Shown in pieces: positions 40,698 through 48,799 of a DNA stretch of 48,902 nucleotides. The notes under the pieces are model-generated. The model was not told where the DNA came from and ran no database searches. It saw only the letters and a program-made list of their open reading frames with translations. The position numbers and the translations under genes were made by a program. Position 1 is the stretch's first letter; each line of letters opens with the position of its first letter. Source of the DNA: CAZAKZ01 sp964485695 (GTDB lineage: Bacteria; Planctomycetota; JAFGQW01); assembly GCA_964485695.1 (NCBI GenBank), contig CAZAKZ010000023.1, forward strand, positions 1 through 48,902. Direction: 5' to 3'.

Positions 40698-43205
40698 TCA
40701 CTTCACGATCTGGAAGGTGAAGGGCTCGGAGATCTCCCTCACGCCCGAGGGGGACGCGGCATCCAGGGTAAGGCAGGCCGAGTTGAGCGCCACGCCGATG
40801 AGGGCGGTGTTCCCCGGGATCCGGATCACGGCCGTGGCCTCGCCCTTCAAACTGGTGCGGCCCACGTACCCCGTGAAGACCCAGGGCCAGTACCCGTGGA
40901 CCGAGATGACCAGGAGTGCATCCAGGTCAATGCAAAGGATCCGGGTGTCCAGGGCCACGGGGCCCGCGCCGAGGGAGGTCCCGAACTGACAGGAAAGGTT
41001 CGGGCTGTCGTGGGCTGAAAGCTTCAGGGTCACGGTGCCGCCGGGCCGTGGCGTGCCGCTGCCGGCCAGCATGCGGTAGTCGATGCAGGCCACGAAGGCG
41101 GCGGACGTGTTGGGATTGCCGTTATAGATCAGATACGGCCCCGTCTTCACCGGAAACGACATGTGGTCGCTGTCGGCGGTGCCCACCACAAAGGCCCGGC
41201 CTGCGGCGTCCACGGCCACGGCCTCGGCCAGGTCTCGGTCCAGGCCACCGATATACCCGCATGCGTCGAGGTGAAGGCCCGAGGCCCGCACCCGGGCCAC
41301 GAAGGCGTCGCAGTAGCCCCCGTTGTAGGTGAGGTCCGGGCCGGTCTTCACCGGGAACGAGACCTCGCGGTCCAGCGTGTACCCGGCCAGGTACGCGTTG
41401 CCGCAGGCATCCACGGCAATGCCCCGGGCGCAGGTGCCCCCGGTTCCGCCGATGTAGCCGCAGAACACGATCCCGGTCCCCGAGGGATTCACCCGGGCCA
41501 CGTACGCATCCCCACTGGGCCCGGTACAGTTGAAGGTCAGGTCCGGCCCCACCTTCACCGGAAACGAGTGCTGGTTGCTGGACGTGCATCCCGCCACGTA
41601 GGCGTTACCGAAGGCGTCCAGGTCCACGTCGTGGGCGTACTCGTCGCTGGAGCCGCCGATGTAGCCGCAGTAGACGTAGCCCGTGCCCGTCGGATTCACC
41701 TTGAGGATGAAACCGTCCCACCTGCCGTTGTGGGTCAGGTCCGGCCCGGTCTTCACGGGCAGACCGCCGTAGGACATGCCCACGACGTGGGCGTGGCCCG
41801 CCGCGTCCACGGCTATGCCCTGGCCCCAGCAGTTCCGGATTCCGCCGAGGTAACCGCAGTACGCGAGCGCCGTGCCCGAGGCGTTCACCTTGGCCACGTA
41901 CGCGTCGATGGCGCCGTTGAACGTGCCGTAGGGCCCCGTCTTCACCGGAAACGAGGCCTGGGGGCTGTAGGTGTGGCCCGTGAGGTACGCGCACCCCGCG
42001 GGGTCCACGGCCACGGCCTCGGCAAAGTCGTCCTTGGCCCCGCCGAGGTAGCCGCAGTAGTCCAGCGCCGTGCCCGAGGCGTTCACCCGGGCCACGAAGC
42101 CGTCCCAGCCGCCCGGCGAGGAATTATGCGTCAGGTCGGGTCCTTTCACAACGGGAAAGCTGGATTCGGGGCTCCGGGTGCTGCCGCACACGTAGGCGTT
42201 TCCGGCCGCGTCCACGGCCACGCCCTCGCCCCGCTCCTCGCTCGCGCCGCCGATGAAGCCGCAGTAGACCAGCGCCGTGCCCGCAGCGTTCACCTTGGCC
42301 ACGAAGGTGTCGCTGACGCCCTTGAAGTTGAGGCCTGGACCCACCTTCACGGGGAAGACGGAGCTCCCGCCCGAGGAGCCCACCACGTAGGCGCACCCGG
42401 CGGCGTCCACGGCCACGGCCTTGCCGTGGTCCACGTAGGCCCCGTGGATATAGCCGCAGTAGACCAGCACTGCCGGGTCCAGAATCAGGGGCCGGGAGGG
42501 ATCGTGGGCACCGATGTGGAAACCGAAGGAAAATCCCGTCACTTCATCCGGGCCCGGAGCATACGAACTGTCCACGGCTGCCCGCTCGCCGTCAATCACC
42601 TGATACGTCACGGGCGGCGCGTCCTCGAAGCACCCCGCGGGCGTCTCCACCCGGAGCGCGCCCCTGGCCGTGATCGTGACGCGTGATGCCCCGCGATACC
42701 GGAGCCGGATCAGCGACGCATCCGCACCCGGCCGCACCTGGAAGGCGTACTTCAGGCGATTCACGTCGCCGCGATACACCAGGTCGATGCCGGGCCAGAG
42801 GTCGGCGTAGACCACCCGGCCAAAGGACCGGAGGCCGGTCTTCCACTGAGAGGCCTCGCCCCGGAACACGCTGAACACGGCCGCCTTCGCCCCCCGGCCC
42901 TCGGGCTTCACCGCGGGATCCCCCCCCACGAAGTCCAGCTTCACGGTCCAGGTCCGATCCCCGCCCACGAGCAGATAGGTCACGCCTCCCGGCGTGAAGA
43001 ATACACTCTTGTCACCACCCCGGATGAAATAGGCCACCTCTTCCGGGTAGAGGCCCCGGTTCTCGATGAAGTGGAGGGGAAGCCGGTCCAGGCCGGGCCG
43101 GGCCTGGCCCGGAAGCCCGGCGGGCGTGATCCAAAGCAGGACCAGCAGGGAAACGGTGTGGATCAGCAAAGCTCTGGATTCGGTCGTTCTCTGTCCTTCG
43201 TACAT
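40698..43205 (-). CDS. Secreted seven-bladed SBBP-repeat propeller protein
   Basis: The protein has about 835 residues. A signal segment (LIHTVSLLVLLWITPAG) is followed by an N-terminal domain (FIENRGLYPEEVAYFIRGG) typical of SBBP proteins. Seven repeats of about 60 residues follow, each with YCGYIGG, AVAVDAAGNAYV and FPVKTGPDLTYNG. A C-terminal domain (LGAGPVALDTRILCID, then LDAASPSGVREISEPFTF) resembles domains ending secreted planctomycete proteins. The function is unknown; surface adhesion or structure is plausible. ATG 43205 has GGGAG 6 nt upstream and fits the signal peptide; the frame continues to 43427. Confidence 0.9.
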   Translation of the reverse strand: MYEGQRTTESRALLIHTVSLLVLLWITPAGLPGQARPGLDRLPLHFIENRGLYPEEVAYFIRGGDKSVFFTPGGVTYLLVGGDRTWTVKLDFVGGDPAVKPEGRGAKAAVFSVFRGEASQWKTGLRSFGRVVYADLWPGIDLVYRGDVNRLKYAFQVRPGADASLIRLRYRGASRVTITARGALRVETPAGCFEDAPPVTYQVIDGERAAVDSSYAPGPDEVTGFSFGFHIGAHDPSRPLILDPAVLVYCGYIHGAYVDHGKAVAVDAAGCAYVVGSSGGSSVFPVKVGPGLNFKGVSDTFVAKVNAAGTALVYCGFIGGASEERGEGVAVDAAGNAYVCGSTRSPESSFPVVKGPDLTHNSSPGGWDGFVARVNASGTALDYCGYLGGAKDDFAEAVAVDPAGCAYLTGHTYSPQASFPVKTGPYGTFNGAIDAYVAKVNASGTALAYCGYLGGIRNCWGQGIAVDAAGHAHVVGMSYGGLPVKTGPDLTHNGRWDGFILKVNPTGTGYVYCGYIGGSSDEYAHDVDLDAFGNAYVAGCTSSNQHSFPVKVGPDLTFNCTGPSGDAYVARVNPSGTGIVFCGYIGGTGGTCARGIAVDACGNAYLAGYTLDREVSFPVKTGPDLTYNGGYCDAFVARVRASGLHLDACGYIGGLDRDLAEAVAVDAAGRAFVVGTADSDHMSFPVKTGPYLIYNGNPNTSAAFVACIDYRMLAGSGTPRPGGTVTLKLSAHDSPNLSCQFGTSLGAGPVALDTRILCIDLDALLVISVHGYWPWVFTGYVGRTSLKGEATAVIRIPGNTALIGVALNSACLTLDAASPSGVREISEPFTFQIVK

Positions 43206-43419
43206 GACGACTCCCGGCAGCGGTAGTTCGACGCCAACCTTCCCCTGGCTGTGGAGAGACTCTGGACTTCCTTTTAGAATACCTCGGAAGCCCGGATCCG
43301 TGAAGTGGCCAGACAGGGGGCCGGAGATTTCCGGCAAAAATTGAAAAAGTCGGAACTCGTCATCTAGGGGCGAGTCCTTGCTTCCTTTCCCCCTTCTGTG
43401 AATGAAAGGACCTTGGACC

Positions 43420-44673
43420 ATGCGCATTCAAGGCAGCCCGGGTACGAGAGTGTTCCTCCTGGCGACGATCTGTGTGGGATTGGCAATGGGTTTTCCTGAT
43501 GCGTCGTGGGCATGCTCCCCGATCGATCCCGATCCGGAGGGGAACGCCCGGCCGCGGGCCGACGATAAGAAAGCGATCACGGGTGGCAACCTCGCCTTTG
43601 CCGTGGACCTCTACAAACGCCTCTCCGGACGTGGGGGCAATCTCATCCTCTCCCCCCACAGTATTTCCACCGCCCTGGCCATGACCTACGCGGGCGCCCG
43701 GGGCGAAACCGCCGCCCAGATGCGAAAGACCCTCTGTTTCAAGGTTCCGGACGCCCGCCTGCACCCGGCGTATTCCGCCCTGATCCGGAGCTTGAAGCCC
43801 GGAGGTTGTGCGCTCCACACGGCGAACCGGCTCTGGGGCCAGAAGGGAATCCGGATCCTGATCGCCTTCCTGGAACAGACCCGGACGCACTACGGCGCGG
43901 GCCTTGAGCAGGTCGATTTTGCGGCCGCCACGGAAGAGGCCCGGCGGACCATCAATGCCTGGGTGGAGGAGAAGACAGAGGAGAAGATCCGAGAGCTGCT
44001 GAAGCGGGGGCACCTGGACGCGGCCACCGCGCTGGTGCTGACCAATGCGATCTACTTCAAGGGCCGGTGGGCGAGTCGCTTCGAGAAGAAGGCGACGCGG
44101 CCCGCCTCCTTCACCCTCCTCGACCGCAGCCGGCTCCAGGTTGACATGATGCATCAGAGGGCCGACTTCCAGTATGCCCGCTACCCGGACCTGGATGTTC
44201 TGGAACTTCCCTACGAGGGAAACGATCTCTCCATGGCCATCCTCCTGCCCCACAGGGCCGACGGCCTTGCGAAAGTGGAGAAAGCACTGACCGCGGCCAA
44301 CCTCGAGGTGTGGCTCTCGGGCCTTGCCAAGAAAAAGGTCAGCGTATTCCTGCCGAGGTTCAAGATGACGTGCGCCTTCGAGCTGGAGGAGAAGCTCAAG
44401 GAGATGGGCATGGCCGACGCCTTCTCCATGAAGGCGGACTTCTCGGGCATCACCGACGCCGAAAAGCTCTTCATTTCCAAGGTGATCCACAAGGCCTTCG
44501 TGGACGTGAACGAGGAAGGGACCGAGGCGGCGGCGGCGACCGCAGTGGTCATGAAGCGCGGCGGCCCCCTGTCAATCCGGTTCCGGGCGGATCACCCCTT
44601 TCTGTTCCTGATCCGGCACAAGAAGACCGGATGCCTCCTCTTCCTGGGCCGGGTGGTGAATCCCGGACAGTAA
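43420..44673 (+). CDS. Secreted serpin (serine protease inhibitor)
   Basis: The 417-residue protein has a signal peptide (about residues 1-32) and a full serpin fold: GNLILSPHSISTALAMTYAGARGET, LVLTNAIYFKGRW, and the hinge EEGTEAAAATAVVM, whose small residues are needed for loop insertion and inhibition. FRADHPFLFLIRH and FLGRVVNP close the fold. The reactive loop after the hinge reads KRGGPLS, and the P1 residue is uncertain, perhaps Arg or Gly. It probably protects the cell surface from foreign proteases or controls its own secreted ones. ATG 43420 has AAAGGA upstream; ATG 43402 is in frame but lacks a site. Confidence 0.95.
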   Translation: MRIQGSPGTRVFLLATICVGLAMGFPDASWACSPIDPDPEGNARPRADDKKAITGGNLAFAVDLYKRLSGRGGNLILSPHSISTALAMTYAGARGETAAQMRKTLCFKVPDARLHPAYSALIRSLKPGGCALHTANRLWGQKGIRILIAFLEQTRTHYGAGLEQVDFAAATEEARRTINAWVEEKTEEKIRELLKRGHLDAATALVLTNAIYFKGRWASRFEKKATRPASFTLLDRSRLQVDMMHQRADFQYARYPDLDVLELPYEGNDLSMAILLPHRADGLAKVEKALTAANLEVWLSGLAKKKVSVFLPRFKMTCAFELEEKLKEMGMADAFSMKADFSGITDAEKLFISKVIHKAFVDVNEEGTEAAAATAVVMKRGGPLSIRFRADHPFLFLIRHKKTGCLLFLGRVVNPGQ

Positions 44674-44686
44674 ATTTCATCAGCAC

Positions 44687-44874
44687 TTTTTGAGCGAAAA
44701 CGTGCTCATTTTTTGCCCATGAAGTGGTTCATCGAGGAAAAATGAGCGCGCTGGCGCTCAAAAACCCTCGATGAAACCGCCTGTCCAGATTTGACGAGCT
44801 GGTTTTGGCCAAAATTGGGACGTATCTCTGTTGTGGGATGCCCCACGAGTAGATTTCGGCCCATTTTTGGCCAA
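44687..44874. repeat. Structured intergenic element E3 between serpin and PLP-enzyme genes
   Basis: There are two parts. The first (44687-44778) has TTTTTGAGCG/CGCTCAAAAA (44687-44696 with 44755-44764) enclosing GCTCATTTTT/AAAAATGAGC (44704-44713 with 44738-44747). GGTTCATCGAGG (44726-44737) can instead pair with 44766-44778, an alternative fold. The second (44805-44874) has a 15-bp stem TTGGCCAAAATTGGG with 44860-44874 around GTGGG/CCCAC (44833-44846), the same design as E2. It starts 14 bp after the serpin stop and may end transcription from both sides. Confidence 0.6.
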
Positions 44875-44945
44875 TACTCCTTTGTATGCGATGGGAAACC
44901 ACCGACGCCGGTTTCATGTGCACTGTTTGACCGTATCCTGGCTCG

Positions 44946-46115
44946 TCAAACCCTCAGCGCCCGGTCGAAATCGACCAGGAGGTCCTCGGTCGCCTCGATG
45001 CCCACCGACACCCGGATCAGGCTGTCAGTGACGCCCGCCCTGTGGCGGTCCTCGCGGCGCATGCCGCTGTGGGACGTGGTGGCCGGCCGGGTCAACAGGG
45101 TCTCCACCCCGCCCAGGCTCGGCGCCACCACCGGAATCGTTACCCGGTCCAGGAATCGCCGGGACGCTTCCAGACCGCCCTCGAGCTCGAAGCTCAGCAT
45201 GCCGCCGAAGCCGTCGAACAAGGCTCTGGCCCGGGCGTGGTTGGGGTGGCTCGCAAGGCCCGGGTAGTGGACCCGGTCCACGGCCTCGTGGCCTTCCAGA
45301 AACCTCGAGAGCTCCAGGGCCGAGCGGTTCTGGTGCCGGATGCGCAGTGCCAGGGTCTTCACGCCGCGGTGCAGCAGCATGCAGGCGTGCGGGTCGAGGC
45401 TGCCGCCCAGGTGGTCGAGGCGTTGCTTCACCTTCCCCACCAGGCCTTGCCGGCCGATCACCGCCCCGGCCACGATGTCCGAGTGGCCGTTCAGGTACTT
45501 GGTGCCGCTGTGGAGCGACAGGTCAAAGCCGCACTCCGGCGGCCGGAAGTTCATGGGGCTCGGAAAGGTGTTGTCGATGAGGGAGACCAGGCCGCGGTCC
45601 TTGGCGAACGCCACCACGGCCTCCAGGTCCCCCACCTGGAGCAGCGGATTGGCCATGGACTCCACGTAGACGGCCCGGGTGGTGGGCCGGAGCTTCTCTG
45701 CCCAGGAGTCGGGCCGGTCCGCGTCGATGAAGCTGAACTCGATGCCGAAGTCCCCCAGATCCTTGGTGATGAAACCGTGGGTGCCGCCGTAGAGGTTCTC
45801 CTGCACCAGGAGGTGATCCCCCGCAGCCAGAACCGTGAGCAGCGACGTGGTGATGGCGGCCATGCCGCTGGAGGTCACCACCGCGGCCTCGGCGTTCTCC
45901 AGGGCCGCCAGCTTGGCGTGGAGGGCGCGGTGGTTGGGGGTGTTGTTCAGGCGGATGTAGGGGATGTCGTGGTAGCTCTCCTCGTCCGCGGACACGTACA
46001 TGGCGGACTGGAACACGGGGATGCTCACCGCTCCCTCGATGCGGGGGTGCGGCTCACCGGCGTGGATCAGACGGGTGTCGATGCGGTGGTCATTCGGATC
46101 CGGCGGCATGGACAT
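44946..46115 (-). CDS. Cystathionine beta-lyase/gamma-synthase family PLP enzyme
   Basis: This 389-residue member of the Cys/Met metabolism PLP family has the start IDTRLIHAGEPHPRIEGAVS, SSGMAAITTSLL and NLYGGTHGF. DNTFPSPMNFRP and LHSGTKYLNGHSDIVAG follow, the latter with the PLP-binding Lys. SLGGVETLLTRPATTSHSGM is the substrate-site segment. The family holds cystathionine gamma-synthase, gamma- and beta-lyase and methionine gamma-lyase, which are hard to tell apart by eye. The usual YSR-NPT motif reads YIRLNNTPN here. CAGGAG stands before ATG 46115. It is divergent from the DUF4003 gene. Confidence 0.94.
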   Translation of the reverse strand: MSMPPDPNDHRIDTRLIHAGEPHPRIEGAVSIPVFQSAMYVSADEESYHDIPYIRLNNTPNHRALHAKLAALENAEAAVVTSSGMAAITTSLLTVLAAGDHLLVQENLYGGTHGFITKDLGDFGIEFSFIDADRPDSWAEKLRPTTRAVYVESMANPLLQVGDLEAVVAFAKDRGLVSLIDNTFPSPMNFRPPECGFDLSLHSGTKYLNGHSDIVAGAVIGRQGLVGKVKQRLDHLGGSLDPHACMLLHRGVKTLALRIRHQNRSALELSRFLEGHEAVDRVHYPGLASHPNHARARALFDGFGGMLSFELEGGLEASRRFLDRVTIPVVAPSLGGVETLLTRPATTSHSGMRREDRHRAGVTDSLIRVSVGIEATEDLLVDFDRALRV

Positions 46116-46208
46116 GGACTCCTGTATCAGGGCATCTGGAATAATCGAGCGACCGATCGTATCAGACGCTTCGACATTTTGTTACCTTCTTTCCGGAGGA
46201 CACTGTCG

Positions 46209-47216
46209 ATGAGCGCCATTCAAATCCCATCCGATCCCTTTGCTCGGTTCAAGGCCGTGTACGACGCCCTGAACCGGAACAAGTCCTGGATGACCGGCGC
46301 GGCCTCGCTCCGGTTCGCGGCCATGGCCGCCGTGACCTGCCCGGGCGACCCGGTGGGGGTGGCCGAGGCCATCCAGCGCATGGCCCAGGAGATCAAGGAG
46401 AAGTCCGGCTGGTTCGGGCAGCTCAACTCTCCGCTGCGATTCATCCTGAGCGCCATGCTGGTGATGCAGGGCGACGACGCCGGGAGCTTCCTGGCCGAAG
46501 TGGAGCGCGCCCGGAGCCTGTTCCGGGCCCGGCAGCTCCGGCGTGGCGGCATATACGAGACCATGGCCATCCTCATCCTGCGCCTCCAGCGCGACCGGGC
46601 TCCCATCGAGGAGAGCGCCGTGGCCCGGTTCCAGCAGATCTACGAGGTCATGAAGAAATACCACTGGTGGCTCACGGGCCCGGACGACTTTCCGGCCTGC
46701 GCCATTCTGGTGGGCCAGCCCGGATCCCCGGACCACATCGGCGCCAGGATCGAACAGATCTACCAAGCCCTCGATCGTCGGGGTTTCTCCAAGGGCGACC
46801 CCCTTCAGACCGCGGCCAACCTCCTCTACCTGGCCCGCATCGACCCGGATACGGCCGCCGCGCGGTTCCGGGACCTGGCCGCGGGATTCAAAGGGAAGAA
46901 GGTGGCCATCTGGCAGAGCGACTACGACGAACTGGCTATCCTCTCCTTCCTGGACCACCCCGCCGACGTGGTGGTCCACCACGTCCTGGAGAACCGCCGG
47001 GGCATGGAGGGCCTCAAGCCCAAACCCGACGGATTCGTGACCTTCAACCTGGCGGCGGGGGTCACCTTCCTGGAGCTCGCGCGCCGGGACATGCAGCGCA
47101 CCGGGGTGGTCGACGCCAAGGCCCTCCTGGACATGCAGGCCGTCATCAACGCCCAGCAGGCCGCAGCGGCGGCCGCCTGCAGCGCGGCTGCGGCCTCGGC
47201 CGCGGCTACCGGGTGA
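46209..47216 (+). CDS. DUF4003 family protein
   Basis: The 335-residue helical protein is recognised from YEVMKKYHWWLTGPDDFPACAIL and ALDRRGFSKGDPLQTAANLL, motifs of DUF4003 proteins, which are known mostly from Firmicutes. No catalytic motif or signal peptide is evident, and the function of the family is unknown. The C-terminus is almost only Ala (AAAAACSAAAASAAAT). GGAGGA lies 8 nt before ATG 46209; the frame is open upstream over the antisense of the PLP gene, but no start there is credible. The stop overlaps the convergent racemase gene by 11 bp. Confidence 0.9.
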   Translation: MSAIQIPSDPFARFKAVYDALNRNKSWMTGAASLRFAAMAAVTCPGDPVGVAEAIQRMAQEIKEKSGWFGQLNSPLRFILSAMLVMQGDDAGSFLAEVERARSLFRARQLRRGGIYETMAILILRLQRDRAPIEESAVARFQQIYEVMKKYHWWLTGPDDFPACAILVGQPGSPDHIGARIEQIYQALDRRGFSKGDPLQTAANLLYLARIDPDTAAARFRDLAAGFKGKKVAIWQSDYDELAILSFLDHPADVVVHHVLENRRGMEGLKPKPDGFVTFNLAAGVTFLELARRDMQRTGVVDAKALLDMQAVINAQQAAAAAACSAAAASAAATG

Positions 47217-47904
47217 GGCGGTCCAGGCACGCCCGGCACAGGACTTCCACCGTATCCAGGAGCGGCACGTCCAGGTCCCCGGGGTCCAGGAGGAAGGAGA
47301 CCTCGGTGCAGCCGGCCACGAGGATCTCGGCGCCCTCGCGGATCAGGCGGCCGGCGGCCTGCAGCAGAAGGCACTTCGCCTGCATCGTTTCCCCGCCCTT
47401 CACGCTCGTCTTCCCGTAGAGCGCCTTCATGACCAGGTCGCGCTGGGTGGCGTCGTCGGGGGTGAGGATCCTGTCGGAAGGCAGGTGGATCTGGAAGATC
47501 TTCGCCTCGAGCGTGCCGTCGGTGGCGAGGAGCCCCGCCCGCCTCCCCAGAAAATCGTCTTCATACCGGCCGGCGACCTCCTGGATCATGTGGATCACGG
47601 GAACGGCCAGGGCGGCCTGGATCTCCTCGTGGTAGTGGTGTGCCGTGACGCAGGGCATGGCGAGGAGATCGGCGCCCGCGCACATCAGGTTCCCGGCGGT
47701 CTCTAAGATCGCCGGCACCGGGGACGGACCCTTCCCCAGAATGGCTAGGGTCCGGTCTGGAATCTCCGGATTGCTGTCCACGAGGATCCGCGGATGATCC
47801 TGGTCCTTCTCGCCGGGCGTCATGGACACCAGGCGGTGGAGGAAATCGGCCGTGGCCAGGGGCCCCATGCCTCCGATGATGCCGAGGGTGTGAGGGAATT
47901 TCAT
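47206..47904 (-). CDS. Aspartate/glutamate racemase family protein
   Basis: The 232-residue protein opens with LGIIGGMGPLATADFLHRLV, a signature of aspartate racemases. The two catalytic Cys lie in MPCVTAHH and AGCTEVSFLL. The first motif normally reads MPCNTAH, so an Asn next to the nucleophile is replaced by Val. The reaction is cofactor-free racemisation of Asp, Glu or related acids, which supplies D-amino acids or turns over peptidoglycan. Whether the Val changes specificity is unknown. It is convergent with DUF4003 and divergent from the M50 gene. Confidence 0.92.
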   Translation of the reverse strand: MKFPHTLGIIGGMGPLATADFLHRLVSMTPGEKDQDHPRILVDSNPEIPDRTLAILGKGPSPVPAILETAGNLMCAGADLLAMPCVTAHHYHEEIQAALAVPVIHMIQEVAGRYEDDFLGRRAGLLATDGTLEAKIFQIHLPSDRILTPDDATQRDLVMKALYGKTSVKGGETMQAKCLLLQAAGRLIREGAEILVAGCTEVSFLLDPGDLDVPLLDTVEVLCRACLDRLTR

Positions 47905-48059
47905 TGGGTGAACCTCGGGTTGCGTTCCGGGACAATTCTACCAGCCACAGGCGGGTGTGCGGAATTCCGCAGGGCAAATCCGCTTCCCGGCCGTGTCCCG
48001 GGTAGGATCCAGGTCCCTGGGAACCGCTCCTGGCCTGATCCTTCCGGAAAGACTTCCTC

Positions 48060-48665
48060 TTGTACGGATTCAAGCTCCCCTTCGTGAAAGAAAAACGCAA
48101 GGCGTTTATTTCCGTTCACTGGTCCCTGCCGTGCATGGTGGTGTTCTTCGTCCAGGTCCAGGGCCTGCCTCTGGACTTCGTCCTGCTGCTGTATGCCTAT
48201 GTCTTCGTCCATGAAGTCGGCCATGCCAAGGCTGCAATCATGACCGGCCGGAAAGTGCAGCGGATCGGTCTCCATGCCCTCGGCGGCTATGCCCTGATAC
48301 CGAACCTGACCCGGACATCCTGGAATGACCTGGTGATCTTCGCGGCCGGACCCCTCACGAACCTGGCCCTCGGGGGGATCTTCACGCTCCTCGGCGATCA
48401 TCCTCTTCTGAACCGCATGGCCGACATCAATTTCTTCCTGGCCGCCTTGAATTTCTTGCCGGCCTGGCCCCTGGACGGCGGCAACGTCCTCCTCGTGCTC
48501 CTCTACCGGATGGGACTCAGAGAAACGGCCTCCATGAAGGTCACCCTGGTCGTTTCCAACATCGGAATCCTCGCCCTGGGATACCTGGCCTGGTGCGCGG
48601 ACGACTGGCTCTTGCTCGTGCTTCTTCCCCTGGTGTTGACGCTGGAGTGGTACTGCCTGTGGTGA
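48060..48665 (+). CDS. M50-type (site-2 protease-like) membrane metalloprotease
   Basis: The 201-residue protein has about five membrane helices. VFVHEVGHAKAA is the HExxH zinc site within a helix, and LPAWPLDGGNV holds the conserved Asp-Gly of the third ligand, so the active site is complete. There is no PDZ or CBS domain, which makes it a minimal M50 member like SpoIVFB relatives. It may release membrane-bound regulators, but no sigma or anti-sigma partner is adjacent. The start is probably TTG 48060 with GGAAAG 8 nt upstream; no ATG lies at the N-terminus. Confidence 0.9.
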   Translation: MYGFKLPFVKEKRKAFISVHWSLPCMVVFFVQVQGLPLDFVLLLYAYVFVHEVGHAKAAIMTGRKVQRIGLHALGGYALIPNLTRTSWNDLVIFAAGPLTNLALGGIFTLLGDHPLLNRMADINFFLAALNFLPAWPLDGGNVLLVLLYRMGLRETASMKVTLVVSNIGILALGYLAWCADDWLLLVLLPLVLTLEWYCLW

Positions 48666-48694
48666 AGGAACCGACGGTCCCGCACCCTTCTCGA

Positions 48695-48799
48695 TCAAGA
48701 CGGCACCTGCTCCCGCAGCACCGCTTCGAAGCGCTGAAACTGCGGCTGCCAGAACACGCCGGCCTGGATGGCGACCTCCTTTTCTATGTCCCCTTTCAT
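48695..48799 (-). CDS. Possible small protein or gene fragment, 34 residues
   Basis: A short minus-strand frame runs from an ATG at 48799, preceded by a strong GGGAGG, to a stop at 48695. The residues begin MKGDIEKEVAIQAGVFWQPQ and look protein-like. The frame stays open a further 17 codons upstream of the ATG (ADYLANRALWIRY). It may be a small gene or the end of a broken one; I do not recognise it. Confidence 0.25.
   Translation of the reverse strand: MKGDIEKEVAIQAGVFWQPQFQRFEAVLREQVPS

Noticed and set aside
45042..46208. Long plus-strand open frame upstream of DUF4003
   Set aside because: It is antisense to the PLP enzyme; the DUF4003 homology begins at ATG 46209 after GGAGGA.
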